In this document: positions 8,276-17,668 of the stretch, in pieces
Layout of the letters: the number at the start of each line of letters is the position of its first letter
How positions within the stretch are numbered: the first letter of the stretch is position 1
Assembly (NCBI GenBank): GCA_017394405.1
Contig: JAFPYW010000040.1
Span: forward strand, 1-40,430
Direction: 5' to 3'
Source: Alphaproteobacteria bacterium
GTDB lineage: Bacteria; Pseudomonadota; Alphaproteobacteria; CAAHEQ01; UBA3637
Length of the DNA: 40,430 nt
The notes under the pieces: model-generated
Database searches by the model: none
What the model was told of the DNA's origin: nothing
Seen by the model: the letters and a program-made list of their open reading frames with translations, nothing else
Position numbers and translations under genes: made by a program

Positions 8276-9955
8276 TTATGAACGCCCTGTTTGGTGTGCC
8301 ACTAGTGCATTATATTTTACAATCAGCGGGCGGATAAGTTGATTTCTTTGTGGATGGTGAGATAACAAGGAAACAAGGTTGGAATTTGACGGGAATGGTG
8401 CCACAACAAAGGTGTTCAATTCTTTATTCCTGTGTAAAAAGTTTGTGCCGAAATAGGTGAGCTTGGGGGCGTGAAATTTGCAAAGCCTTATATTTGCAGA
8501 CAAGGCATCGTCAGCCAATGATTCAAGTTGTGGAAGATAAAGTTCAGTGAGTTCCAGATTGTCAGATAAAAATGAATCATATGCGTCCTGTAATTTTGGC
8601 GCATTGAATAGACGTAAAATTTGGTTGTGGGGTATGAAGTCGGATCCCACATGGATCAGATTTGGAAAATCCAATTGGCGTAAAAATTTGTTGCCGTTCA
8701 AAAAATAATCGCCAATTTGTACAACGTTAGGAGCACTGAATTGATATAGGAAAATATTGTTTTCCAAAAAAGAATCTCCAATCGTTTTGACAAACGGCAT
8801 ATTTAGAGTTCTCATCTCTGTGTTGTGTGTTAAAACACTGTTCCCAATTTCTTTTAGATTTGGGGTGTTTAAAATTTCCAGATCCGTGTTTTCAAACAAC
8901 GTGCCATCGGGCAGGTTGGTCAAGTTCGGTGCATTTAATGTGTGCAAGTGTTGGCTGTATTGCATAAAAGCACGCCCATCCAATCGCTTCACTTGGGTTG
9001 TGAAAGAAACAATGTTTCCATCTTTTTCGGTCAGAATAGGTTGCCCGTTGGCCCATAAAGTGTGTCCATGATCTTTATTTTGGGTCAGCTGTAACGTTTT
9101 GCCTTGAATTTCGCTTTGAAAAACAGCGGGGAATGAATCGGGCATGCAATATTCACGGAATAAATTGGTCAATTTGCCCGTTTGTATATTAAAAACATAG
9201 TGATCCAGCATAATTTCTGTATTTGGATCTAGCAGGTGTAATGTTTGATTTTGAACATAGTAGCCCTGGCCAATATAGGTGTTTCCGCGTTCTGTTTGAT
9301 AACGGAAAATTTTGTCGTCCAAGATGACAAAACCGTCCGGCAGTTTCGCTTCTTTGACCGTAAAATCTATTTTGAATTTTTGCAACAAAGCGGCGGCAAG
9401 GCCTGGAATAATCTTATCAGGATTGCCATCAAAAGTGTTGTCAGAATTTTCAACGGTGTGATTATAACGATTCAAAATACGAATCCGTCCCCCTTCACGA
9501 GGAATTTGAATAGATAACACGCTGGTGGCATAATCGTCTTCACGTTCTTCATGCCCCTTAAAATCCGCTCGATTAAAATCACGCACGTTTTTTTTGATTG
9601 CATTGATGATAATGCACTTTATGTATCTGTTCGGATCATAGAATGTGCATAATTCTTCATCCGGTCGATAGTATTTTTGAATGGCGTTTTGGTCTTTTAG
9701 ATTGGTGACATAGTAAGCAAAATAGCCAGCTTCATCCAAAAGTTCTAACGGTTCTTTATATTCCGTTTGTTCCATAATGGAAAATTTTTTCAAAGACATC
9801 AGATAGGGAAGTAATGGTTCGGCGTCATTACCGGAATATTTCAAAATTTCCACAATATGGGGAATTTCAAAAATCCCACTGTGGTAACCACGAATGGTTT
9901 TGGCAAAATGTTCACCATTTTGTTTTTTTATCTGTTCAAAAATGCTTTTTTGCAT
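8276..9955 (-). CDS. Repeat protein A, N-terminal family shared with 34960-36576
   Basis: The 559-residue protein has no signal peptide or membrane segment. Its first 300 residues closely match repeat protein B: both begin with KSIFEQIKKQNGEHFAK, contain a GIF[ED][IV]P segment, EELCTF, and a NRYNHTV-x-N-x-DNTF block. Residues about 335-535 consist of at least seven copies of a roughly 23-residue unit of the form (A/L)PxLxxIGxxFLxxNxxL, a pattern like BspA/LRR_5 leucine-rich repeats, which form binding solenoids. The role is unknown; these could be host- or protein-binding factors. Own promoter at 9986-10014. CDS call certain, function open. Confidence 0.85.
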   Translation of the reverse strand: MQKSIFEQIKKQNGEHFAKTIRGYHSGIFEIPHIVEILKYSGNDAEPLLPYLMSLKKFSIMEQTEYKEPLELLDEAGYFAYYVTNLKDQNAIQKYYRPDEELCTFYDPNRYIKCIIINAIKKNVRDFNRADFKGHEEREDDYATSVLSIQIPREGGRIRILNRYNHTVENSDNTFDGNPDKIIPGLAAALLQKFKIDFTVKEAKLPDGFVILDDKIFRYQTERGNTYIGQGYYVQNQTLHLLDPNTEIMLDHYVFNIQTGKLTNLFREYCMPDSFPAVFQSEIQGKTLQLTQNKDHGHTLWANGQPILTEKDGNIVSFTTQVKRLDGRAFMQYSQHLHTLNAPNLTNLPDGTLFENTDLEILNTPNLKEIGNSVLTHNTEMRTLNMPFVKTIGDSFLENNIFLYQFSAPNVVQIGDYFLNGNKFLRQLDFPNLIHVGSDFIPHNQILRLFNAPKLQDAYDSFLSDNLELTELYLPQLESLADDALSANIRLCKFHAPKLTYFGTNFLHRNKELNTFVVAPFPSNSNLVSLLSHHPQRNQLIRPLIVKYNALVAHQTGRS

Positions 9956-9985
9956 GTTTTTCCTGTGATTAAAAATGTGAGAAAT

Positions 9986-10014
9986 ATTTTATCATAAAAA
10001 TGTATATTTGTCAA
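9986..10014 (-). promoter_or_regulatory. Promoter for repeat protein A
   Basis: Minus strand: TTGACA (10014-10009), a 17-base spacer and TAAAAT (9991-9986). Confidence 0.7.
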
Positions 10015-10057
10015 GTTTTAGCACATTTGTTTCAAATATGATGAAGACTTTTTTATC

Positions 10058-10086
10058 TTGACCACGATAGTTATATATGATACAAA
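10058..10086 (+). promoter_or_regulatory. Promoter for the small gene at 10111
   Basis: TTGACC at 10058-10063, a 17-base spacer and TACAAA at 10081-10086. Modest -10 match. Confidence 0.45.
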
Positions 10087-10110
10087 TGAGATATTCAAAA
10101 GGAAAAGCCA

Positions 10111-10308
10111 ATGCTAAAAACAAAATTAAAAAATAACTTAGAGTTAGAACGAAAGAAAGCTTATAAAGAATTGGAAGTATTGTTGGATAATATAAAAGAT
10201 AAATCTGAAAAGGAAAAAGCGAAACGGGAACTAGAGGTATTGATGGATGAAATGAATCCCAGCCCCAAGAAAAGCATCAAAGATCTATCGGGAATGGTCG
10301 TGGTATAG
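10111..10308 (+). CDS. Charged helical small protein, probably the 5' part of a frameshifted gene
   Basis: 65 residues, almost all predicted helix and very rich in Lys and Glu, with a self-similar pattern (KELEVLLDNIKDKSEKEK then KRELEVLMDEM). AAAAGGA precedes the ATG. The frame ends at 10306-10308. A one-base step back at about 10296 joins its end (...KDLSGM) to GRGIDDKLKECFENK in the frame of the next CDS, so the two probably derive from one gene of about 180 codons. Function unknown. Confidence 0.55.
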   Translation: MLKTKLKNNLELERKKAYKELEVLLDNIKDKSEKEKAKRELEVLMDEMNPSPKKSIKDLSGMVVV

Positions 10309-10316
10309 ATGATAAA

Positions 10317-10655
10317 TTGAAGGAGTGCTTTGAAAACAAAGTGAAATGGATCCAGATTGATAGTTTCTTGATTCAACCAACAAAAGAAGGGGTTCCTGTT
10401 ATCACTATTCCCTTATTAGATGGTACTGCATTCCAACCCTATATGATTTATAATGGTGGAAGTCGTGCGTTGCTATTTAAAAACAAGAAAACAGGTGTTG
10501 TTTTAGATCGCATAAATTTGGGAATCAGGAAATGGTTAAATTCCGCTAAAGAGGCCGCGATTTGTGAAATAAATCCCCTAGCAAACAATATGATTCCTTT
10601 ATATCGTGTTTCGATCATTCATGTGGATCAGAAGAGTGATATAAATATGAAATAA
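10317..10655 (+). CDS. Unknown protein, probably the 3' part of the frameshifted gene
   Basis: This frame is open from 10251 to the stop at 10653-10655. The earliest start-like codon after the previous stop is a TTG at 10317 with no ribosome binding site; AAGGAG at 10320-10325 is too far from the in-frame GTG at 10341. That makes independent translation doubtful and a lost base upstream likely. The product is an alpha/beta segment (KWIQIDSFLIQPTKEGVP..., LLDGTAFQPYMIYNGGSR) with no recognised motif. A tail-to-tail gap of 19 bases separates it from tolB. Confidence 0.5.
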   Translation: MKECFENKVKWIQIDSFLIQPTKEGVPVITIPLLDGTAFQPYMIYNGGSRALLFKNKKTGVVLDRINLGIRKWLNSAKEAAICEINPLANNMIPLYRVSIIHVDQKSDINMK

Positions 10656-10674
10656 AGATAAAAAGTTCTGGGTT

Positions 10675-11979
10675 TTAATGAAGCAAGGGCGACCAAGCTG
10701 GGTCGCTGGCATCTTCAGATGTTTGTAGCTCTTGTTCGTAATATCCTGTAATGTCAATAGTATGAATTTTGGCGGTTTGCCCCCTGCCGTTTTTATCCAT
10801 AGGGGATTGTTTCCAAAAAGCAATTAAACGACCATTGGGAGACCATGTCGGACCTTCCACCAACCAACCATTTGCAATCAAACGTTCGCTGGATCCATCT
10901 GGACGCATTAAACCGATATAGAACATCCCATCTTTTATTTTTGTAAAGGCAATATAATCGCTGCGAGGGGACCAAACTGGAGTCGCATAACTGCCCTCAC
11001 CAAAACTAATACGTTTAACATCAGACCCGTCGGCTTTCATCACATAGAGTTGTTGGCGGCCGGATCTGTCCGAGTTAAAGACAATTCTTTTCCCGTCCGG
11101 GGAAAAACTGGGGGATGTATCAATAGCCAAATGGGTGGTCAATTGTGTGCGTTTGTTTGTTTCCAAATCGTATGAATAAATATCAGAGTTTCCGCGTTTG
11201 GACATAGAAAAGACCAATTTTTTACCATCTGGCGAAAATCTGGGCGCAAAAGACATTCCCTCAAAACCATATAATGTTCTGCTTTTTAATGTTTGAGTAT
11301 CCAATAAATGAACTTGTGGTTTGCCACCTTCATAGGACATATAAACAATTTCTTTCATGTTCGGAGAAAAGCGTGGTGTCATTGCCATAGATTTTCCATC
11401 CGTCAGATAACGTAAATTTGCGCCATCCTGATCCATGACTGCCAAGCGGCGTTTACGTTTGTTGGCATTTCCTGTTTCCGAAATAAAGGCAATTTTGCTG
11501 TCAAAATAGCCCTTTTCACCAGTTAAGCGTTCATAGATTGTATCAGCAATAATATGGGCAATTTTACGCCAACTTTCCGGTGAAGTAGCCAATGTTTTAG
11601 CATCCAACTGTTGGTTTGCATAAATATCCCACAATCGAAAGGCAACACGAATTTTACCATCCAAAGATTCGGTTATCTCACCATGAATCAAAGCATGTGC
11701 TCCGATGGCTTGCCAATCAGCAAATTTAGGTTGAGTGGCTAAACTATCCATTGTTTGAATATAGGCATCTGGGTCAATAATGCGAAACAGATTGGAACGC
11801 TCCAAATCATCGCGAATAATGCGGGGGATTTCAACGCCTAAATTTGTGGAACTGCTCGTGGCAAAATCAGCAATCGCAATTGGAGTGGGGTCAGACTTCG
11901 CGCCATCAATGTTGATGCGTAATTCGGCATGAACAGTTGTTACAAAAAATATCACTAAAACGATAAATAATTTTTTCAT
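10675..11979 (-). CDS. tolB: Tol-Pal system periplasmic protein TolB
   Basis: 434 residues: a signal peptide ([18 protein letters not shown]), the TolB N-terminal alpha/beta domain (about 22-150) and a six-bladed beta-propeller built from repeated SPDGKxIVFxS-type units ([62 protein letters not shown]). TolB binds Pal and links it to the inner-membrane TolQRA motor during constriction. It follows tolA by 12 bases. After it there is no pal gene, the usual next gene; the opposite strand carries an unrelated small gene. Confidence 0.96.
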   Translation of the reverse strand: MKKLFIVLVIFFVTTVHAELRINIDGAKSDPTPIAIADFATSSSTNLGVEIPRIIRDDLERSNLFRIIDPDAYIQTMDSLATQPKFADWQAIGAHALIHGEITESLDGKIRVAFRLWDIYANQQLDAKTLATSPESWRKIAHIIADTIYERLTGEKGYFDSKIAFISETGNANKRKRRLAVMDQDGANLRYLTDGKSMAMTPRFSPNMKEIVYMSYEGGKPQVHLLDTQTLKSRTLYGFEGMSFAPRFSPDGKKLVFSMSKRGNSDIYSYDLETNKRTQLTTHLAIDTSPSFSPDGKRIVFNSDRSGRQQLYVMKADGSDVKRISFGEGSYATPVWSPRSDYIAFTKIKDGMFYIGLMRPDGSSERLIANGWLVEGPTWSPNGRLIAFWKQSPMDKNGRGQTAKIHTIDITGYYEQELQTSEDASDPAWSPLLH

Positions 11980-11991
11980 TTCTTCCCCTTT

Positions 11992-12840
11992 TTAGAACAC
12001 ATTAGCATTCATCGGATTAAAATTCAAGTGTAATTCTTTCCAATCTGAATAATGATCTGCATAATTGTCTGACAAAATCTTAAAGGGAGATTCATCACCC
12101 TTGTTGGCGCAAATATAGACAGCGCGGCGAGCACTTTCAGATAAAGATTTGAATGCGGGTAAATTCATATTGTTCAAAATTTTTACATCGCGTACGGATC
12201 CGTCTTTGTTGACCAAAACACGCACTTCAACAATGATTTCATCAATGTCTTGCGCACCACCATCTATATTCCAACAATCGCGCAATTTTGAGGCAATAAA
12301 GTCTTTGTCCGAGATGGTCAGAATCTTATCCACACGACCTTCAAAACCATTATCCAGAGCATCTGCGGTGGCTTCTTCGGGTTGTTGTTGGGCGGGGGCT
12401 TCTTTGCGTACTTTTTCTACGCTGGCTAATAATGATTTCAAATTGTATTCTGGTTTCTTGGGTTTTGGTTTTGGCTCGGGTTTGGCCGGTTCCTTTTTCT
12501 TTTCATCTTTTTTTTGCTGAACTGCAACAGCATCCTTTGGCACAGGTGCCGGTTTTGGTTCTGGCTTTGGTTCTTCCTTTTTCACTTCTTGTTTTGGTTT
12601 ATCCACTTTTGGAGCTGGTTTTGGTTCTTCTTTCTTCGGTTCAACCTTTGGCTGCTCCTTTTTAACAACTGCTTTTTGAGGTAGGTTAGTCTTGTCAGCA
12701 ATTTTGACCTTTGTCAAATCCACCATTAAAACGGCCGGAGGTGCCTTTGTATATTCTCGAGTAAAATGAAAATCCGCGAACATCAAACCGATGACCACGG
12801 CATGCAATCCCAAAGAAAATAAAAAGGCCTTACGTTGCAT
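11992..12840 (-). CDS. tolA: Cell envelope integrity protein TolA
   Basis: 282 residues: an N-terminal membrane anchor (about 6-22), a long Lys/Pro/Glu-rich spacer (about 55-140, with repeated KKEEPKPxPK), and a C-terminal domain (about 165-282) with a TonB/TolA-like pattern (CWNIDGGAQDIDEIIVEVRV, then NKDGSVRDVKIL). It spans the periplasm and couples the TolQR motor to TolB/Pal. The start codon shares a base with the tolR stop (TAATG), indicating translational coupling. The spacer is shorter and more Pro-rich than in E. coli, as is common in alphaproteobacteria. Confidence 0.92.
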   Translation of the reverse strand: MQRKAFLFSLGLHAVVIGLMFADFHFTREYTKAPPAVLMVDLTKVKIADKTNLPQKAVVKKEQPKVEPKKEEPKPAPKVDKPKQEVKKEEPKPEPKPAPVPKDAVAVQQKKDEKKKEPAKPEPKPKPKKPEYNLKSLLASVEKVRKEAPAQQQPEEATADALDNGFEGRVDKILTISDKDFIASKLRDCWNIDGGAQDIDEIIVEVRVLVNKDGSVRDVKILNNMNLPAFKSLSESARRAVYICANKGDESPFKILSDNYADHYSDWKELHLNFNPMNANVF

Positions 12841-13259
12841 TACTCCTTATCCTTCATTACCCGTGAATCTGTCTTTAATCCAACCTGAGTGAAACCGGAA
12901 GTACGGAGCAGGGCCATGACTTCAATCACTTGTCCATAATGTGCTTCGCTGTCGCCGGAAATCATCATCTGAATTTTGGGATTTTCCTTCACAATAGCAC
13001 TTACTTTTTTAGTTAAAGTATCCATTGTAACTTCTTGAGTTCCAACAAAAATCTTTCCTTGTTTGTCAATGCTGATATCTAAGGTTTTTTCCGGACTTTC
13101 AATGGCCTTTCCATCACCTTTTGGCAGGTTCAAGGGGATGCCTGTTGTGAGGAGTGGCGCCGTAATCATAAAGATGGCAAGCAGACTTGTCATCACGTCA
13201 ATCAGTGGTGTCAGATTGACTTCTGATTTGATTGTGTTCGTGTGACGGCGATGCCTCAT
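12840..13259 (-). CDS. tolR: Proton-channel subunit TolR (ExbD/TolR family)
   Basis: 139 residues with one transmembrane helix (about 19-39) holding the essential proton-carrying Asp in NLTPLIDVM (Asp21), followed by a periplasmic domain ending in the HYGQVIEVMALLRTSGFTQVGLKT segment typical of the family. Works with TolQ as the proton-driven motor. Overlaps tolQ by four bases. Confidence 0.95.
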   Translation of the reverse strand: MRHRRHTNTIKSEVNLTPLIDVMTSLLAIFMITAPLLTTGIPLNLPKGDGKAIESPEKTLDISIDKQGKIFVGTQEVTMDTLTKKVSAIVKENPKIQMMISGDSEAHYGQVIEVMALLRTSGFTQVGLKTDSRVMKDKE

Positions 13260-13942
13260 TTTCCACCTCTTTGTGTTTCCAAAATAGTTGTCAATTCGTC
13301 TGAGAATGTTTCCATCCGTCCAGTTACTCGATCAATATCGTGTGTGATTTTGTTATATCCAATCAAGGCCGGAATAGCAGCAATCAAACCGACCGCTGTG
13401 GTGAATAAGGCCTCAGCCACACCGGGGGCAACGGCCGCGATGTTTGTGCTCTGTGTGGCACCGATGGCGTTAAAGCTGTCCATAATTCCCCAGACCGTTC
13501 CGAACAATCCTAATAACGGAGCAACGGATCCAGTGGATGCCAAAAAGATCATGCGCGTTTCCAATTTTTCAACGGCCTTGTCAATGGTGATTTGGATGCT
13601 CTTGCTCAAGCGTTCAGAAAGTTTCAAGCCGCTTTTTTCAGAGTTTTCTTGGTTGTGGCGCCACTCTTGATAGGCGGTGGTGAAAATTTGAGAGAGCGGA
13701 TCTCGTCCGTCCTTTGCGTAGTCGGTATAAAAATCAGACAAAGAAGTTGTCTTCCAAAATCTTTCTTCAAATTTCTTCATACCTTCGTTGATGCGTTTTA
13801 GGGTGATCATCTTGTCAAAGATAATGGCCCAGCACCAAATGGATGCGAATAGTAATCCCAAAATTAAAATCTTCATAAACAGATCGGCGTTTTGGAACAT
13901 CGCCATCATTGAGATTGATGAGTGTATAACTTCGTTTTGCAT
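13256..13942 (-). CDS. tolQ: Proton-channel subunit TolQ (MotA/TolQ/ExbB family)
   Basis: 228 residues with three membrane helices: one at about 24-44 and two in the C-terminal half, carrying APLLGLFGTVWGIMDSF and the GVAEALFTTAVGLIAAIPA helix whose Thr residues line the proton path. Forms the stator pentamer around TolR. It begins one base after the ybgC stop. Confidence 0.96.
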   Translation of the reverse strand: MQNEVIHSSISMMAMFQNADLFMKILILGLLFASIWCWAIIFDKMITLKRINEGMKKFEERFWKTTSLSDFYTDYAKDGRDPLSQIFTTAYQEWRHNQENSEKSGLKLSERLSKSIQITIDKAVEKLETRMIFLASTGSVAPLLGLFGTVWGIMDSFNAIGATQSTNIAAVAPGVAEALFTTAVGLIAAIPALIGYNKITHDIDRVTGRMETFSDELTTILETQRGGK

Positions 13943-13943
13943 T

Positions 13944-14360
13944 TTATTTTTCTCCTTCCACTAAATAAGATTCATATAAAGCGCGCACATCGGCGGGAAT
14001 CCGTTTGGGGCGCAAAGTTTTTGTATCCACGCTGACCGCTTCCACATGAACGGTAGCAATATGTTGATCGCCAATCCAAAATGTTTGTTCGCTGATGCAA
14101 CTGGCGGCCTTGATTTCTTTCACGGCCGTTTTGATTGTCACAATAGCGTTCAAAGGGGCGGGGCGTTTATATTCCGCATCGGCGCGACAGACAACAAAGG
14201 CATCTCCGCGTTCCAACAAATCGGGAATCGGCATGCCGGCATCATTAAACCACTCGCTGCGGGCACGTTCTGCATAGGCCAAATAATTGGCATGATAGGC
14301 AATGCCGCTGGCATCCGTATCTTTGTAATAAATCCTAAACTTAAAGTCGTGAATCTTCAT
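13944..14360 (-). CDS. ybgC: Tol-Pal-associated acyl-CoA thioesterase YbgC
   Basis: 138 residues with the 4-hydroxybenzoyl-CoA thioesterase hot-dog fold signature YYKDTDASGIAYHANYLAY, in which the Asp of DASG is the catalytic residue. YbgC is the first gene of the classical tol-pal cluster and hydrolyses acyl-CoAs, perhaps in phospholipid metabolism at the division site. Its start overlaps the 3' end of the kinase-like gene by 20 bases. Confidence 0.94.
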   Translation of the reverse strand: MKIHDFKFRIYYKDTDASGIAYHANYLAYAERARSEWFNDAGMPIPDLLERGDAFVVCRADAEYKRPAPLNAIVTIKTAVKEIKAASCISEQTFWIGDQHIATVHVEAVSVDTKTLRPKRIPADVRALYESYLVEGEK

Positions 14361-15333
14361 GTTGTTTTCTCCTCAATTGAGTTTTGTTAGGTTTTACATG
14401 AAATGCTTTTTCAATTTCTCGGCACATGAAAGGTATGAAGCGTAGTTGATTTTTTGGTGGTGCTCCATTCGAAATACCACAACGCCCAAGTTCGTGATAG
14501 ATCCCCAGTATGCAATTTGCTTTCACCCGTTCAGGATCTAAATGAATAGGGTGTTTTTTCGGTAAGCGGTTATAGGCCTGTACAACATCTTTCAAAAAGT
14601 GATAGGATGAGTGAAATGAAGCGGCAGCTGAAGGGGTGAATTCTTTGTACACGGAACCATACCGAGTGCAATCAAAATCTATAATAGATAATTGTTTTTT
14701 CTCGCTATCCCATAGCATATTTTGATGACGATAATCACCAAAGGCTAACACTTGTGGTTCTTGGTGTGGCTCCTCAAAAATCTGTTTGTACTTTAAAAAG
14801 ACCATTTGTTCCCGAATAGACAATTCAGATTTAAAATAATCAAATATAGATTGCAAAGATGCTCTTCCAAGTTGTAATGTTTCTCCGTTTCCTTGAAAAG
14901 TTCTTTGATGAGATTGATTCAAAAACACGGCAAAATCTTTTGCTAGTTTTGCTTTATCTTTTGTGGAAAGGGCGTCATACATTTTGGCGGAAAATTCCTG
15001 ACCAGAAGCCAATTCTTCAACAACAAAATCTTGCCCTATTTGTATGGTTTTGGGAACACAAATTGGGCCATTGTAATCGCCGACATAAGATTCTTTTATT
15101 TCAATGGCTTTTTTTTGTCGAACAATCCACCCATCGTCTTTTTGATGATTTGGAACCTTTAACACAAATTGTTCGCCGGATGAATCTGTCAAAAGATAGG
15201 CAGAAGTTTGTGCCCCAGAACGTCCTAATTGTGCTCCAATTTTGTATTTTCCACCTAAGGCATTTCCGTAATACGCAATCTCTTCGGGAGATAATGGATT
15301 TTGTTCGCCATTCTTTTTTTCTGTAAATTTCAT
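14341..15333 (-). CDS. Kinase-fold phosphotransferase-like protein (APH type)
   Basis: 330 residues with kinase-like lobes. A Gly-rich strand (KYKIGAQLGRSGAQTSAYLL, 29-48) is followed by the FVLKV Lys59, a FGDYRHQNMLWD catalytic loop (198-209) and IIDFDC (217-222) as the metal-binding motif. This is the arrangement of aminoglycoside/choline/homoserine phosphotransferases, except that the usual His of HGDxxxxN is Phe198, while Asp200 and Asn205 remain. It is probably an ATP-dependent small-molecule or protein kinase in the cytoplasm. Its ATG overlaps the stop of the S8 peptidase gene by four bases (ATGA coupling), so the two proteins are probably made in fixed ratio. Substrate unknown. Confidence 0.72.
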   Translation of the reverse strand: MKFTEKKNGEQNPLSPEEIAYYGNALGGKYKIGAQLGRSGAQTSAYLLTDSSGEQFVLKVPNHQKDDGWIVRQKKAIEIKESYVGDYNGPICVPKTIQIGQDFVVEELASGQEFSAKMYDALSTKDKAKLAKDFAVFLNQSHQRTFQGNGETLQLGRASLQSIFDYFKSELSIREQMVFLKYKQIFEEPHQEPQVLAFGDYRHQNMLWDSEKKQLSIIDFDCTRYGSVYKEFTPSAAASFHSSYHFLKDVVQAYNRLPKKHPIHLDPERVKANCILGIYHELGRCGISNGAPPKNQLRFIPFMCREIEKAFHVKPNKTQLRRKQHEDSRL

Positions 15334-16640
15334 TTTTTTAATCCTTTTCTTTCAGCGATTTTTTTCTTTTGGATGGCGGCGGCGGTTCTGAGTGATCTTA
15401 GCCCTTTTGTACGCGTTCTTTTTGAGGGGGTCCTATCAGTTCCTTTGATCCACTTTTTCAAATTGAGTATGTGTTTCTTTTCATCCGCAGATAACGTTTT
15501 CTTATGGGCTAAGGTAAAAAGCATTTCCCGTGAAAGGACATTTACTAATTTTATTGGATTAATGATATTAATTCCTTTGCGTTTAAAAGCGGTTTTTAAT
15601 CCAATTTCCCAAAAATGTTCAGGGGTTATGGTTGGATTAATTTGTCTGGCCAATAAGAAAAGGGCGCTTTCAAATGGTTGTTTCCAACTCCATCCGCCTA
15701 GAGCATAATGGGTATAGTCTGTATATCCTTGTGGGGCAGCCGTTGTTCTGTGTTCCATCGGAAAGTATAAGGTCTTTTCTGATGCATGCCATGCCCCCCA
15801 ATCCGGTGCCGAATAGGCAGAGACATCATTTGGATCTTTAAAAATATCTCTGCATAACCCATGTGATTTTAACCCATAATCATGTGAACAAGAGGTAGAA
15901 TTTAGGAAAATGCCGGCATCCTTGCATTTTTGAACAGCAGCCCGCATTTGTTCTAAGTATTCATGCTCATCAACTGTATTCCACGATAAAGAAATAACTT
16001 GTATTTTTTTATCTTTTGGTAATGTTTCGTTAATTTGTAAAATACGATTTATAGAGTTAACAACATTTTGAAAAGTTAGTTTTGGCTTTCCGTTTTTGTC
16101 TGTTTCATATAGGATATTCTGTTCAGCAAAGTAATATAACTTGGCCTCAGGAGCAACTCCAACCGTCTTTCCAACAGCAATGCTGGCAACGGCTGCTCCA
16201 TGCATGGAACCTTCCGGTTCTGGGGAAAAATCACCAAATTCTTCGTAAAGTGTGATATTATTATGATATTCTTGGTGGTCTGGTAATCTAGCATCAATAA
16301 TAGCCATATTTAGTCCCTTGCCGGTCAGACCTAAAGAATGTAAATACCGAACGCCCAGTCCGGGATCTTTCATGGTTTCTAAGACTTTTTTATGATTGAA
16401 TCCTTTGGGAATTTTATTACTAGAGGGCCATTTGGTTAGGGTATCCCAATCGAAGTCCATGGGATCATAAGCCGACAAATCAAAGTGCGATAAATCCTTT
16501 TGTCGTAAGTCGGCCATCCATCCATGCCATTTTCCGTCCTTTTTGGCGTTTTTAATGACCTGTGGATCTTCGGGCATTCTAGCCATCATTTGCGTATATT
16601 GAGAAAAATTATGGTGTTTGGCGAATTTTATTTTACTCAT
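15330..16640 (-). CDS. Subtilisin-like (S8) serine peptidase without signal peptide
   Basis: 436 residues with a readable S8 catalytic triad: Asp116 in [11 protein letters not shown], His147 in [14 protein letters not shown] (HGxxVAxI), and Ser318 in GGWSWKQP, which takes the place of the usual GTSxAxP. Asn247 (IFLNSTSC) is a plausible oxyanion residue. There is a region of about 100 residues before the catalytic domain and a very basic tail (about 375-436). With no signal peptide or membrane helix it should act in the cytoplasm, or leave by another route. It overlaps ruvB and the kinase-like gene by four bases each. The Trp residues flanking Ser318 are unusual, so activity is likely but not certain. 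Confidence 0.8.
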   Translation of the reverse strand: MSKIKFAKHHNFSQYTQMMARMPEDPQVIKNAKKDGKWHGWMADLRQKDLSHFDLSAYDPMDFDWDTLTKWPSSNKIPKGFNHKKVLETMKDPGLGVRYLHSLGLTGKGLNMAIIDARLPDHQEYHNNITLYEEFGDFSPEPEGSMHGAAVASIAVGKTVGVAPEAKLYYFAEQNILYETDKNGKPKLTFQNVVNSINRILQINETLPKDKKIQVISLSWNTVDEHEYLEQMRAAVQKCKDAGIFLNSTSCSHDYGLKSHGLCRDIFKDPNDVSAYSAPDWGAWHASEKTLYFPMEHRTTAAPQGYTDYTHYALGGWSWKQPFESALFLLARQINPTITPEHFWEIGLKTAFKRKGINIINPIKLVNVLSREMLFTLAHKKTLSADEKKHILNLKKWIKGTDRTPSKRTRTKGLRSLRTAAAIQKKKIAERKGLKK

Positions 16641-17665
16641 TCTTGATCCTCCAACAAATCGGGTTGGACATATTGTTCTGGGGTTTTAAGGCCCAAGTGT
16701 TTATAGCCGGCAGGGGATAGCATGCGGCCACGTGGCGTACGCATGACTAAACCCAGCTGCATCAAATACGGCTCAATCACTTCTTCAATCGTATCGCGTT
16801 CTTCGGATAATGCAGCACTTAAAGTATCTGCACCGACAGGGCCACCGGCATACTTTTCGGCGATACAGCGCAAATACCTGCGGTCAATAGCATCAAGACC
16901 TTGCTTATCCACCTCTAAACGCGTCAAAGCCTTGTCGGCCAGTTCGGCTGTAATAGATTCGTTGCCCGCAAAGTCACGGACGCGGCGCAATAACCGACCA
17001 GCAATACGTGGTGTGCCGCGGGAACGTTTGGCAATTTCGTGTGCGCCGTCGGTTGTTATGTTCATATTCAGCAGGCGAGCATTTCGTTCCACAATCTTTT
17101 GTAAATCGTCTGTATCATAAAAGGTCAGGTGCATTGGAATTCCAAACCGATCACGAAGTGGTGTGGAAAGCAAACCCGAACGGGTTGTCGCACCAATCAA
17201 TGTAAATGGCGGCAGGTCAATGCGTACTGACCGTGCGGCCGGGCCTTCCCCTATAACAATATCCAATTGATAGTCTTCCATCGCTGAATAAAGGACTTCT
17301 TCCACTGCAGGATTTAAACGATGTATTTCATCTATAAATAGGACATCGCGTGGTTCCAGATTTGTCAAAATGGCAGCCAAATCTCCCGACTTGGAAATCA
17401 TAGGGCCTGAGGTTGGGCGGAAATTGACACCCAATTCTTTCGCCACAATTTGGGCAAGGGTGGTTTTACCTAATCCTGGAGGGCCAAACAACAACACATG
17501 GTCCATCGCTTCTTGTCTATCGCGGGCAGCATTGACGAATACGCGCAAGTTTTGACAGAGTGTGCGTTGCCCAACGAAGTCGTCTAAACTTTGCGGCCGG
17601 AGCCCCTTGTAAAGTTCTTCATCTCCAGTTTGTTTTTGCGGTGCAATAATTCTATTTTCTACCAT
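16637..17665 (-). CDS. ruvB: Holliday junction branch migration ATPase RuvB
   Basis: 342 residues with [16 protein letters not shown], Walker [11 protein letters not shown], Walker [10 protein letters not shown], the sensor GATTRSG, and the C-terminal winged helix ending in [10 protein letters not shown] and AGYKHLG, all canonical. A RuvB hexamer pulls DNA through the RuvA-bound junction. It follows ruvA by three bases and overlaps the S8 peptidase gene by four. Confidence 0.98.
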   Translation of the reverse strand: MVENRIIAPQKQTGDEELYKGLRPQSLDDFVGQRTLCQNLRVFVNAARDRQEAMDHVLLFGPPGLGKTTLAQIVAKELGVNFRPTSGPMISKSGDLAAILTNLEPRDVLFIDEIHRLNPAVEEVLYSAMEDYQLDIVIGEGPAARSVRIDLPPFTLIGATTRSGLLSTPLRDRFGIPMHLTFYDTDDLQKIVERNARLLNMNITTDGAHEIAKRSRGTPRIAGRLLRRVRDFAGNESITAELADKALTRLEVDKQGLDAIDRRYLRCIAEKYAGGPVGADTLSAALSEERDTIEEVIEPYLMQLGLVMRTPRGRMLSPAGYKHLGLKTPEQYVQPDLLEDQE

Positions 17666-17668
17666 GGT

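Noticed and set aside
12149-12665. Plus-strand ORFs across tolA
   Set aside because: They mirror the Lys/Pro/Glu repeat of TolA, giving Leu/Phe/Val/Gly runs; no start signal or known motif.
13242-13801. Plus-strand ORFs across tolQ
   Set aside because: Antisense shadows of a certain gene with low-information sequence.
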